DNA of 64,000 nucleotides from Annona cherimola (lineage: Eukaryota; Streptophyta; Magnoliopsida; Magnoliales; Annonaceae): positions 37,728,133-37,792,132 of the forward strand of contig CM059975.1 in the NCBI GenBank assembly GCA_030490835.1, given 5' to 3'. Both the position numbers and the translations under genes were made by a program. How positions within the stretch are numbered: the first letter of the stretch is position 1; the number at the start of each line of letters is the position of its first letter. Shown here piece by piece: positions 51,265-61,540 of this stretch. The notes under the pieces are model-generated. The model worked only from the letters and a program-made list of their open reading frames with translations, did no database searches and was not told where the DNA came from.

Positions 51265-52776
51265 TTACTCTAAAATTTCTCGTCGTAGTTTATCATCTAT
51301 GGGTACAACTAACCTTCCCCGGAAAAGTAATGTGCCATCAGGACTGCAACTGAAATCTGAGGGATCTCCATTCTTTAACTTCTCTAAGACACAAAGAATA
51401 AGTTTATCTTGTTTCTGAGCTTGCTTTATCCGATCAATCAGTGTTGACTGAATTTGTAAAGCACTTATTCTTCGAATTTCTCGTGGAGTTACCACTTCTA
51501 ACTGCAATGATTGAATTTCCCTTATTAGAGGCAATTGTTGAGTAATCCAAGCTGCAGTATAGAATTTACAACTTAGAGCATCAGCTACCACATTTGCTTT
51601 ACCGGGGTGATATTTAATACTAATGTCATAGTCTTTTAGTAACTCCAACCATCTTCTCTGTCGGAGGTTCAACTCTTTTTGAGAGAAAATATATTTCAGG
51701 CTCTTATGGTCTGTAAAGATTTCGGTTTTCTCACCATACAAGTAGTGCCGCCATATTTTTAAAGCAAACACCACTGCAGCTAATTCCAGGTCATGGGTAG
51801 GGTAATTTTGTTCATAGGGTCTTAACTGCCTAGATGCATAGGCAATTACCCTACCTTGCTGCATAAGTACACGACCGAGACCTTTCCTAGATGCATCACT
51901 GTACACCACATAGTTTTCGCCAGTGATCGGCAAGGCTAAAATCGGCGCTGAAGTTAAGCGACTCTTCAATTCTTTGAAACTTTTCTCACAAGCATCTGAC
52001 CAGATAAATTTAGTATTTTTGTGGGTTAACCTGGTGAGTGGTACTGCAATGCTTGAGAAATTTTCTACGAATTTACGATAATACCCTGCCATACCCAGAA
52101 AACTTCTAACCTCAGTTACAGTAGTCGGTCTACCCCAATTGGTTATAGCTTCTATCTTCTTTGGGTCCACTGATACACCATCACTGCTAACTACATGACC
52201 TAAGAATGTCACACTATCCATCCAAAACTCACATTTCTTTAGTTTGGCATACAACTTGTGTTCTCTTAGGATCTGTAGTACTTCTCTTAGATGACCAACA
52301 TGTTCTGCCTCTCCTTTGGAATACACTAGAATATCATCAATAAATACCACAACACACTTGTCTAAGAACTGTCGAAATACCCTATTCATAAGGTCCATAA
52401 ATGCTGCCGGGGCATTGGTTACTCCGAATGGCATCACTAAAAATTCATAATGACCATACCGGGTTCTAAAAGCTGTCTTAGATATATCTTCATCACGAAC
52501 TTTCAACTGATGATATCCTAACCGTAGATCTATTTTGGAGAAGACCGATTCACCTTGCAGTTGATCAAAGAGATCATCAACTCGGGAAAGTGGATATTTA
52601 TTCTTTATTGTTACCTTATTAAGCTCTCTGTAATCGATGCACAGCCTCATACTGCCATCTTTCTTCTTTACAAAAAGCACAGGTGCTCCCCATGGTGATT
52701 TACTAGGTCGAATAAACCCAAAATTGAGAAGCTCTTGCAACTGTATCTTTAATTCTTTCAATTCTGCAGGAGCCAT
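51265..52776 (-). pseudogene. Chromovirus reverse transcriptase and RNase H
   Basis: 503-codon stretch of the polyprotein frame. [45 protein letters not shown], and catalytic FIDDILVYS; then the thumb FLGHVVS. RNase [32 protein letters not shown] and the end [11 protein letters not shown]. All catalytic Asp/Glu residues look present. Bounded upstream by TGA at 52792-52794 and downstream by TAA at 51265-51267, both in the same frame as their neighbours, so the breaks are nonsense changes rather than shifts. Confidence 0.92.
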
Positions 52777-52791
52777 TCGATAAGGAGCTTT

Positions 52792-54894
52792 TCAAATTGG
52801 AGTAGTACTGGGCATCAATTCTATGATGAAATCAATTTCTCTTTCTGGGGGTACTCCGGGCAACTCTTTTGGAAACACATCCAGAAATTCATGAACAATC
52901 GGAATGTCTTCCAACTTAACCTCCCAACCCTTTCTAATAAGGTTCCTAGCTTGAAAAGCTGATATGAGGTGGGGCACTACCAATTGACTTCCCTTGAAAT
53001 CAATGCTTTGTTTATCGGATCCTCTTAAGCTTACACGACGCTTACGAGGGTAAATTCCATGTACCCACTCAGTTAGCCAATTCATTCCCAAAATGACATC
53101 TAGATCTTTCATAGGTATGATTAAAAGATCTACTGGGATGGTCAAACTTTCAATTTCTAGGGTACAAGCCATACAAGCATGTCTAATCAATAAACTACCC
53201 CCAACAGGTGATGTGACCCGGACATCCCAAGTTAACTTAGTGACTTTCAATTTATGCTCTTGCACGAACTCTTCGGATATAAAAGAACTATCCGCACCTG
53301 TGTCAAATAATACTCGAGCAAAAATACCACAGATTTGAATAATAACTGCCACTGTCTCCGCCGGTGCTTGGGTTTGCTCAGGTATTAGGGTACGGATTTG
53401 TGCTTGAGCTGGTAAAACTGGCTGTCGTCCACCACCACCTTGGTACTGTTGTCCACCTTGGTATTGTTGTCCCGCTGGTCTACCAACTGGACGATTCTGC
53501 CCCTGCTGTTGTGGTTGTCCAACATTTCTTGCTATTGGACAATCCTTAATGATATGACCAGGCTGTCCGCAGTTGTTGCACACGAAGCCCACGACACAAT
53601 TTGATGGTCGATGACCGGTCTTTCCGCACTTGAAGCATTTGCAAAGTCCGGTATGAAACTTTCCACATCTGTTGCACTTAGGGACTTTTTTCTTCTTTTG
53701 AAATCCTCCATTCTTTCCACTTCCCTCGACTCTAGTTTGCCCCGAAGAAGACTGTCCGACCTGCTTCTTTCCCGAATGATCTTTTGCTGGTGATCGTTCC
53801 CTTTTCAGGTAACGCCGATCAAGTTCAGCGGTATCACTCTCAACTAAGAGAGCATTATCAACTGCATCACCATAGGTTTTATTGCAGCAAAGTATTACTC
53901 GACCGCGTATACCCTCAGCAAGACCATCCTCAAACTTGCGGATCCGACTATATTCTTCCCATTCTGAGCTTGGAGCAAACCGAAGCAGAGAGTTGAACTT
54001 TGTTTCATACTCGGCCACCGTCATAGTGCCTTGCTTCAATTCAGCAAACTCTCAGGCCTTCGAAATTTTAACAGAAGATGGAAAGAATTTGGCGAAAAAG
54101 GATTCCTTAAATTTATCCCAAGTTACATTTTCTTTTCTACTATTGAAGACACGTTGTTGTGTCTTCCACCATCGATAGGCCTCTCCACTTAGTTTGAACG
54201 GAGCAAATAAAACTTTCTGTCGGTCGTCACAACCCAGAAAGTCAAAAATCTTTTCCATCACCTCGATCCAATGCTCGGCAGCTAAACAATCACCACCGGC
54301 AAAGGATGGGGGTTTTTGACGATGGAATGCATCAGCATCTCGCCGATCCATTTCTCGCTGTTCAGGACAACCCGTGGTTGCAATACTCAGACTTTCTATA
54401 ACTGTTCCTTGAGCTTTATCACTAGCTCCTCTGTTTGCCTGGTTCGAGACCTCCACTTCTTCTTGCTTACCAAATTCCGATTTTTCTTCTAAAACCCGAG
54501 CATTAGGGTTTTGATCTGGCCCTTCTCTCTGACTCCCATGCATACTAGCAGTCGACTGATGTTCATCATGCCCGTGGTGACGGTGCTCTTGGTTTCTTAG
54601 CACTGCTGATGATTGTTGTTGAACAATCTATTCTAGCTGTGCTTGCATCCATTCCCACTGACGAAAAGCCTCTGTCTGAAACACTGCAAAGGTTTTCTCT
54701 TGTTCATTCAGACGCTGCTCAAGCATGTTAGTTCTGGTCAGAGATTCAACTAGAGCTTTATCCTTCCTTCTACTGGGCCTTTTTCTAGGCTCAGCTTCTG
54801 GTTGGTCCTTAGCCTGCTTCTTTCGCGGCTTTTTACTAGGATATTGCTCTGGGTGACCAGGTTGGGCATTCATATCATCGAAATTACTTTCCAT
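52792..54894 (-). pseudogene. Chromovirus gag and protease
   Basis: One frame with stops at TAG 54628-54630 and TGA 54052-54054. The first 88 codons are basic and rich in Lys/Arg (KKPRKKQ, RKRPSRRKDK) and lead to a coiled coil. Capsid-like retrotrans_gag follows at about 54380-53900 (WIEVMEKIFDFLGC, AYRWWKTQ, KFKESFFAKFFP). Zinc knuckles lie at 53670-53550 (CFKCGKTGHRPSNC and CNNCGQPGHIIKDC, plus a partial CNRCGKFHTGLC). The aspartic protease has LFDTGADSSFIS near 53310. The frame then runs to the RT linker and a TGA at 52792. Gag packages RNA and forms the particle; protease cleaves the polyprotein. Confidence 0.9.
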
Positions 54895-54984
54895 TCTGGC
54901 ATAGAAGAGAAATATGGTCTCAATAAATATTCTTAAGCAAACAGGAACAATCGTAACTTTTTATTTAAAAAAAAATGTTACAAC

Positions 54985-56123
54985 CTAATTTGCATATTTG
55001 CTAAAAGGACAATTTTCCTTGAGGTGATCAAAGGAATGACATAGGAAACAAACTCGACTACCATATGGACATGCCTTAGCTGTATGTCCATTGGTACCAC
55101 AAAAATAACACACCAACTCAGTTAAAATGGGTTGTTGGTTATAAAAAGTCCTTGGTTCCTTTCTGGCGTAGGCTTCCTTAGAATCGACTCTAGTTTGCAC
55201 GTCTTGACCCTGTGGCCGCATAGAGGATAACTTGTGAGTAGCCTGAGAAGGTACTTCCTGGGTCTCTACCTCAGTATAGACAGGATCTGGGCTGGGTCCT
55301 TGAACAGGGGAAACTTCCTTCTGTAGCTTTTGACTAGGTTCAACCGTTACCTTTGGCTTGGGTATAGCAAGGAACTCACCCATAGCCTTAGGTATATCAG
55401 CAGCCTTAGGTACATCCACCTCTTTGGGCACATCCACAGCCTTGAGTACATTCACTGCCTTGGGCACATCCACAGCCTTGGGTACATTAGCAGCTTCAAA
55501 CTCATCCATAGCTTTATGCACATCCTTAGCTTTAAGTAGATTAGCGGCTTTGAACTCATCCATGGCATTGGGTATATCAGCAATTTTGAACTCATCCAGG
55601 GCTTTGGGTATGTTAATAGGTGTTATCTTAGGCTTTGTAACAGCAACCTTAGTCCGTATAGAAGGTTTCCTTAAAGTTGAAGGACCATCCTGTTTTAGGG
55701 TTTCAGCCATCCGAGGTAGGGGTACAGCCTTCTTAGATGTAGGTACAGCCTGAGTTTCAGTTTTTCTTTTCTTAGGCTTCTCATCCTCTATGGGTTTTGG
55801 GTACGCAGCCTTTTACTTTTATCAGCCAAGGTTTCATTATCTAGCTCAATTTCTGGGTCAGTCATTAATTGGGTTACTGATTTCTTACCCTTCTCCCTGT
55901 TTAGATTTCTAACCCGAGGTTTAACAGGTATAGGTGGGGTGGCAGCATCCACAGCCTCTAGAATTCTATCCAGCTTTTTATTTAGGGCTTGGTACTGTAA
56001 ATAGGATTCCTTTCTCCAGGTTAGAACCTGTTTTTCTAGGGCACTTAACCTTTCTTCGGTAGTAGGGAGAGTCTTTTTTTGATTTTTAGGTGTAGGGTAA
56101 ATCGATGCACCCGAACTGACCAT
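54985..56123 (-). CDS. Extra sense reading frame upstream of gag with two CCHC zinc knuckles
   Basis: Not part of the standard chromovirus gene set I know. Two overlapping minus-strand frames: 56123-55788 (111 codons, starting MVSSGASIYP, 115 nt after the primer site) and about 55812-54985. The open overlap is only 55791-55812, so a one-base shift there (an A4 run) or a frameshifting event would join them. Part one has a heptad-patterned helix (LSALEKQVL, then LNKKLDRILEAVD). Part two has a KKRK basic patch, a repeat region of PKAVDV/PKAMDEF-type units (about 55370-55620), and a C-terminus with CYFCGTNGHTAKAC and CFLCHSFDHLKENC, both CX2CX4HX4C. It ends 90 nt before gag. Likely a nucleic-acid-binding accessory protein; origin (gag duplication or captured host gene) unknown. 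Confidence 0.7.
55370..55625 (-). repeat. Coding short-unit repeat in the extra frame
   Basis: Repeated codons for (V/I)PKAVDVPKA and PKAMDEFKAAN variants, units of 18 and multiples of 18 nt, giving the ladder visible in both strands (antisense frames at 55330-55753 are shadows). Confidence 0.8.
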
Positions 56124-56237
56124 TTTCTGGACTCAAAAAGAAAACATAGGGTTAGATTTATAAATCCATTTCAAAAAACATTTTTTTTTAAAAAATTTAT
56201 TATAATAATTAATAAGCCATATTTTATATGTGTGACT

Positions 56238-56249
56238 GCTCTGATACCA
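56238..56249 (-). other. Primer binding site (initiator Met tRNA) of the chromovirus
   Basis: Minus strand reads TGGTATCAGAGC two bases after the 5' LTR end (GTTACA-GA), the standard initiator-tRNA complement. Confidence 0.93.
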
Positions 56250-56251
56250 TC

Positions 56252-57740
56252 TGTAACATACCGGTCCAGAAAAGTGATCCCGGGCCATGTATTTAATGTA
56301 TTCCCAAGATCAATCACACATTTATGGCGAAATTAATTATTATAACTTCATAAAAATTTCATAATTCCACTTCCACTAGTCATGTTCCCATTATTACATC
56401 AAGGCACAAAGGAAAAGAAATTTTACAAGTCTATCATTCTCAATACATGCCTTTAAAATAAATAAATAGAAATAATTATTCTTGAAAATCTCCTGTAAAT
56501 CCCAAAACGCTAGTGTCCCACTTGATTTGGTACACCTGTAAAAATAATGGGTTAGTCTCATCATGACTAGCAAGTAGAAAATTATTTGAAAATGGATAAT
56601 AGCCCAAATAAAACTTAATTAAATGATAAAATAATCATTTAATTTAGTATCTTAAAAATTTTGCCTCAAATGAAAAATCAAACCCTTCCGTTGAGTCCAG
56701 AAGCATCAAAAATATATAGAAATAGACTATTTGAGCATTCAAATCGGAGTTCAAATGAATAAATCATAATAAAATAAAATGAACGGCCCATATTAAGCTA
56801 CATCATTAGAGCCTTTACTACAGGTGGCCCCCACCAGGACCTCTCTTGCTTATCACTTACTGTTGTAATGGTTTACACCTCAATTTTTAAAAATACCCGG
56901 ATATCAAGAGTACCAAAAAGATATTAAATGAATTAAAATGTCAAAAGCAACGAAAAAAAAATTCGTTGCAAATCAGGAATTAAATCCCCTGGACGAATTG
57001 CTTTCCTGACACAATTCTATTTCTGCCGCAATTTGCTTTCGGCAATTCTGCCGCAATTAGCTTCCGACCTAATTTTTCTTTTGGACGAAAATTTCTCCCT
57101 GCCTTATATAATTTTCCTTACGCATATAGATATCCTTTATATGTTGTAATTAACTCATACAATTAATATATATATATATAATTCATTATTCATATATATG
57201 TTGCATATTATATTTACATAATTTTACATCTTAAAAACTTAGAATGATAAAATTTAAATATGTCAAGCAGAGCATAAAAATGATAACATGATTTATATGC
57301 AACGATAAAAAAAAATAATTACAACATTGAACTAAAATCAATTTTCACATAAAATCCCACTTGCCTTTGAAGAAAATAAATTTTCTCCTTCCGTCACTTT
57401 ACCTCCTAAACCTTCTTACGATCATCCCCATCTATCAAGTCCCCACCCCAATTTATAGAAGTCTCGTAGCTTCTAAGGGATAGGAAGATAGGAATAAGAT
57501 AAAATTTATTTTTAAAATTAGATTTTATCTTAACAAATCTTATCTATGATAATTCTTATCTCATCATATCTTATCCCGTGGAGATAAGATTTGTTTCAAA
57601 AATTAAATTCTATCTTAACCACCCTATCTGGGAGAGTTCTTATCTCATCCTATCTTATCCTGTGGGGCTCACATGTCTGGAGAGGCAAAAATGCAAAAAT
57701 TAATTATTATTATTATTATTATTATTTTCAATATTTTACA
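56252..57740 (-). repeat. 5' LTR of the chromovirus (1,489 bp)
   Basis: Same ends as the 3' LTR (TGTAACATACC and TATTTTACA in plus coordinates). It retains the 65 bp missing from the other copy. A TATCTTATC-rich block (about 57530-57660) and an ATT microsatellite (about 57703-57727) lie near the sense start. Confidence 0.95.
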
Positions 57741-58640
57741 TCTACCTTTATCCCCTATTTTGAGTCGAAGCGACCGACAATGATGCCTTCATGAACCATG
57801 TAATGACTTTTCTCTCAACTCAGCACCAGATTTGTTGCTTGGTATCTAATTAGCACTTTCTTCAAATTTTCAAGACAACTTTCAAAAGACTCTCCAAAGA
57901 GTGAAAAGTCATCATGAATATCTTAAGAAACTTGTCCACCATGTCAGAGAAGATCAGCAGCATGCATCATTGAAAGGTTGCCGGTGCATTACAATTCTTC
58001 AAAAAGCAAATGAGTCATACGGACATGTGAATGTGTTCTTCTCTTAGTTTTCAAGGTAGATGGTAATTCCGTTGTACCCTAAGCAGCTGTCCAAAAAGAA
58101 AAGTATTTTTGACCTACCAGCTTCACTAAGACTTGATCAATGAATGAGTTGGAAAATGATCCTTCTTAGTCATTGAATTCAGCTTTCGATAGTAGATATA
58201 TACTCTCCATCTTGTGGTTAACCTTGTTGGTATGGCTTCACCTTGGTCATTATGGACTACTGTGAGTCTAGATTTCTTGGGTACCACTTAGGTTGGGCTA
58301 ACCCACTTGCTATCAGAGATTGGAAAGATAATACCTGCATCAATTTACTTGATCACTTCCTTCATGTTAGGATTAAGATGCCTCTTCATCTCTCAGCTTA
58401 GTTGAGCGTTGTCCTCTAAATAAATGTGATGAATGCATAACGATGGACTAACTTCCTTGAGATCAGCCACCGACCAACCTATGGCCTCTTTATGAGTTGT
58501 TAGGACATCAATGAGTTGGTCTTCTTGAGATTGGGTCAGGTTTGTGAACTCGAGGAGGGTAAGCAATTCCCTAATGGTTTGGTTGCAAATGTTGCCTTGG
58601 GAGGTAACTTCTCATGGGTGGTTTAGGAGCTAGTAGGGTT
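57741..58640 (-). pseudogene. Athila-like RT, N-terminal part (right of the insertion)
   Basis: Minus-strand reading gives EAIGWSVADLKEVSPSLCIH, LNPNMKEVIK, DAGIIFPISDSKWVSP, VVPKKS, IPTRLTTRWRV, YYRKLN and KKDHFPTHSLIKS with several stops: the finger region of Athila RT. The catalytic YVDD-type segment should fall near 57,800-58,000 but is too decayed to read with confidence. Continues at 48538 after the insertion. Confidence 0.8.
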
Positions 58641-58649
58641 GATGTATTG

Positions 58650-59750
58650 GCTATTTGATGTTGAGTTTGTTGGTTTTTTCAAAAGAAATTAAGATGGTTC
58701 CACCAACTAGGGTTGTATATGTTTGAGTATGTGTTATTATTTGTGTCGAGCAACCCTTGTGCAGCTTGAACTTGTTCTAGAAATTGGATTACAGTGGGAC
58801 TTTCATTGAAAAGGTGAGAAAGGCTAGCACACAGGTAACAGACCTCTCGAGGTGGCTGAGGTAAAGTGAGACAATGGCTTGAAGGTTGGATACTCATTGC
58901 CTGGTCAAGTTTCTGAGATAAATGATCCAACTTCTCAAGTTGTTATAACAAATGATCCACATTTTCGAGCTTCTATGCAATGAACTGCATGTCTATGCTA
59001 GGATTGGGTTCTGTGCATTTTCTTACTTCATAAAGGCCTGCATTCTTGGATGGTCTTGCGGCTCTCTCATAAGATGAAAGAGATGTAAGGCTGATTAAGT
59101 TCTCACTGAGCTTCTCAAACATTTCATAATTTTCATTCTTGCTTTTGCTCAAAAATTCACCTCCACAAGCTGCGTCCACCATGTGTTGATATTGATCTGC
59201 CAAGTCTTCATAAAAATCCTAAACAATCTGCCATTTAGATAATTCATGATGCGGGCAATTTCTCAGCAGTTCCTTCATTCTCTCCAGGCTTCATGAATTT
59301 TCTTTCCTAAGTTTGTGAGAAGTTTGTAGTCGTCTTTAGCATTGTATTGGTCTGGCTGATGGGGTATAACTTCTTTAAAAATTCCTATTGCATCTATTCC
59401 CATGTCATGATAGAGTGTCCCAAAGTACCTAACCAATGTTTAGCTTTGTCTTTCAATGAAAAGGAAGATAATTTTAGTTTTAGAGCATCATTGATAAGAT
59501 GTTGAATTTTCACGATTTAACAAATTTCTAAAAATTCATCGATGTGCTTGTATGGATCTTCATTGGTTTTTCTATAAAAGGATGGGAGTATTTAGTTAGT
59601 ACTAGACTTGATTTCATAGTGGGAGGCCTTTGTCTCTGGTAATTGAATGCAGAATGAAGGGTTATATTTAGTGGGCATGAAGTATTCCTTCATTTTTTTA
59701 GGAGTGGGGTTTGGGTTTCCAACCATGGGTGCTTTTTATGCTCTTTTTAC
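58650..59750 (-). pseudogene. Athila-like gag remnant
   Basis: Minus strand from about 59640: FYRKTNEDPYKHIDEFLEIC, LKDKAKHWLGTLGHSIMTWE (the gag tryptophan motif), the MVDAACGGEFLSKS segment (59203-58973), YEVRKC, then CYLCASLSHL (a degenerate zinc-knuckle start) and YSNIYNPSWWNHLNFF (58930-58679). Stops and shifts are present throughout. Only about 200 bp separate it from the RT linker, so the gag tail and protease are missing. Confidence 0.78.
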
Positions 59751-59994
59751 TTGATAGATAAGTCTTCAATCTCAAGGTTTGGTTCAGCTAAATGCAGATT
59801 GAGAGATCTTTTACCATGCATGCACTAGTGATAGAGGGTGTAAAAGATGAGGGAAAATTTTTCAAAAATAAGTGAATAGAGGAGAATAGACCAAGCAGAA
59901 AAAAGAGAAACTATCAATAAGAATTTAAATAAAATATGCTAAAAGAGAAAAAAGAAGAAAAAGAAGAAAATAATAATTAAAACTTTTATGTGCC

Positions 59995-60012
59995 TCCTTG
60001 GTAACATCGCCA
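59995..60012 (-). other. Primer binding site (tRNA-Asp type) of the Athila-like element
   Basis: Minus strand reads TGGCGATGTTACCAAGGA, five bases after the LTR end ACACCA. It differs from the remembered consensus TGGCGCCGTTGCCGGGGA at five places, four of them C-to-T or G-to-A. Confidence 0.7.
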
Positions 60013-60017
60013 AAAAC

Positions 60018-60855
60018 TGGTGTACAACCACGGGAGTGTCGTTAGGAACCCATGATCATCAATCTCAAATTACACTGAATCGTATTAATACTAAGAATTA
60101 CTTATAGCGTAGAATATTGGTGAGACGGGTCAAATTTATAGAGAGTCAATAGAAGTTTGAATTATTTAGAAAATTTTTTTTATTAAACTAATTTATCCAA
60201 AACAAAATTACAACTAAGAATTAAAGTACAATAAAATTCAACTAAAAGAAAAGGAAAATAAAAATCTAAAATTTAACAAAGCAAAAGAAAAGAAAACAAA
60301 TCAGGATGGCTTGCATGAAGAAGAACTCCTATCCTCAAAGTTTCTCCAGGCTCGTGAGCTTGAAAGCTGAAGTTTGGGAGTGAAAATTGGATTGAACAAT
60401 TTCATCCTCCACCACCTGTTGCATGTCCTTTTATACAGGTGAAGTTCAAAAGAAACGCAATTGGATTGCTTGCGTAATGTAGATTTGTATGCACCCTTCT
60501 TACTTTGGACAACCCAGATTTGTTTTGTGCACCTATTGAATGGCCCAAATGAAGTTGCATCATGTTGAATTCATATGCCATCCTATCATCACTAATACCG
60601 AACACTCCCAGGCATGGACTACACATAAGCTAGACAATGTTAGAATCCTGACTGAAGTGAACAAGCAATTACTAGTTTGGACAGTGTTGGTTCAATGGTA
60701 CTTCAATCTTCAGATAGAGTTGCACAGAGAGAGAACTAGGTCTACCACTTGTTGGACTATTAACCAAATCTTTCATCTTGAAAGTCTATACCTGCATCTA
60801 GCTATCATGGTTGTTGCAGATGAGTTTGTGGCTAGATTTGTGGCTGTCAATAGGA
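60018..60855 (-). repeat. Truncated 5' LTR of the Athila-like element
   Basis: Aligns to 44903-45740 of the other LTR and then loses similarity abruptly after TTTGTGGCT at about 60855. The outer 600 bp of the LTR is gone. Confidence 0.8.
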
Positions 60856-61340
60856 TTTTAAGCATAATAAGCAGGGGAAACATTACCACCCAAAAATAAG
60901 TCATCTTTGGAGGACATGTTCCTACAATTCGTACAAAGCCAAATGGAGTTTAATGAGAACATGCAAAAACAGGTAAAGCAATTGGCTACTATAATAAAAG
61001 CGTCAAGAGGAGTTCTAGTTATATTGAAGAAAATTCAAAGGAAGATGCTAAGGAGTAAGGTAGTGAAGTCGCTTCTTGCATTTATAAAGATATATCAGTC
61101 AATGTGATGGAGCAGCCTGCGCCTCAATTTGTGCTTGAACAATTAGCTGAGCTAATGGAAAGCAAGAAAGTGGAAGAAGATACCAATGAAGAAATAGAGG
61201 TGAAAGCAGTAGAGAAATTTGAAAATTATCACATTTCTACACCTCAGTCTTGTCTTCTTGAAGTCCAAGTACAACATGATTAGATCGATCAATGCATAGT
61301 CTTAGAAAGCAGCACCTTGAAGCCATCATAAGTCAAGACC
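60856..61340 (+). pseudogene. Gag C-terminal fragment of a plus-strand Athila/Tat-type element
   Basis: Plus-strand frame from about 60883: LPPKNKSSLEDMFLQFVQSQ, then a helix MEFNENMQKQVKQLATIIK, as in the region that follows the zinc knuckle in Athila gag (SLE-x-(5)-F...QVGQLA). Further on the frame carries EDTNEEIEVKAVEK and similar acidic wording with stops and shifts. Orientation matches the LTR at 37408-44706, so it may be the interrupted internal region of that element; this is inference. Confidence 0.55.
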
Positions 61341-61449
61341 CCGAAGAATAACCTTTATGAAATTCAAGAGAAGAGTCTAATTGATCCATTTGAGGAGGAT
61401 AAGAAGAGAACTAAACTTCTAATGCATAACTCACGTGGAAGGAAATTCA

Positions 61450-61540
61450 ATTGAGGGGGTATTGGATGATTCACTTATGGGACGTCGGGCTGAAGATGCT
61501 AAACTTAGCGCTGAATGGGAGGGAACTCATTACACTTTTT
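61450..61540 (+). other. Post-pol marker segment of an Athila/Tat-type element
   Basis: GGGACGTCGGGCTGAAGATG followed by TTAGCGCTGAATGGGAGGGA matches the phrase found after pol in the minus-strand Athila copy (46594-46556). It lies only about 350-600 bp downstream of gag wording, with no pol domain between. Confidence 0.6.

Larger units (their letters stand above)
48539..57740 (-). mobile_element. Complete Ty3/gypsy chromovirus (Tekay-like), 9.2 kb
   Basis: Two LTRs (48539-49961 and 56252-57740), perfect 5-bp target duplications TCTAC (48534-48538 and 57741-57745), a tRNA-iMet primer site, a polypurine tract, an extra 5' reading frame, and a gag-pol frame with a C-terminal chromodomain. Element sense is minus. 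Hand comparison of the LTRs gives about 30 substitutions in 1.4 kb (roughly 2%), pointing to a young insertion, younger than the Athila element it splits. The gag-pol frame has four internal stops, so this copy cannot encode a full polyprotein unless stops are read through. The Tekay assignment rests on RT wording and the chromodomain and is tentative. Confidence 0.95.
44903..60855 (-). mobile_element. Athila-like Ty3/gypsy element, decayed, split by a chromovirus
   Basis: Minus-strand element with a 3' LTR at 44903-46356, pol remnants (46620-48538 and 57741-58640), a gag remnant (58650-59750), a primer binding site (59995-60012) and a partial 5' LTR (60018-about 60855). The two LTRs are about 87% alike by eye. 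The 9.2-kb chromovirus at 48539-57740 sits inside RT. Domain wording ([39 protein letters not shown]) is that of the Athila group. Gag seems to run almost straight into RT, so the gag tail and protease have probably been deleted. Confidence 0.85.

Noticed and set aside
55358..55753. 131-codon plus-strand frame of repeated GTSTALGT-like residues
   Set aside because: Antisense shadow of the short-unit repeat in the extra frame of the chromovirus.
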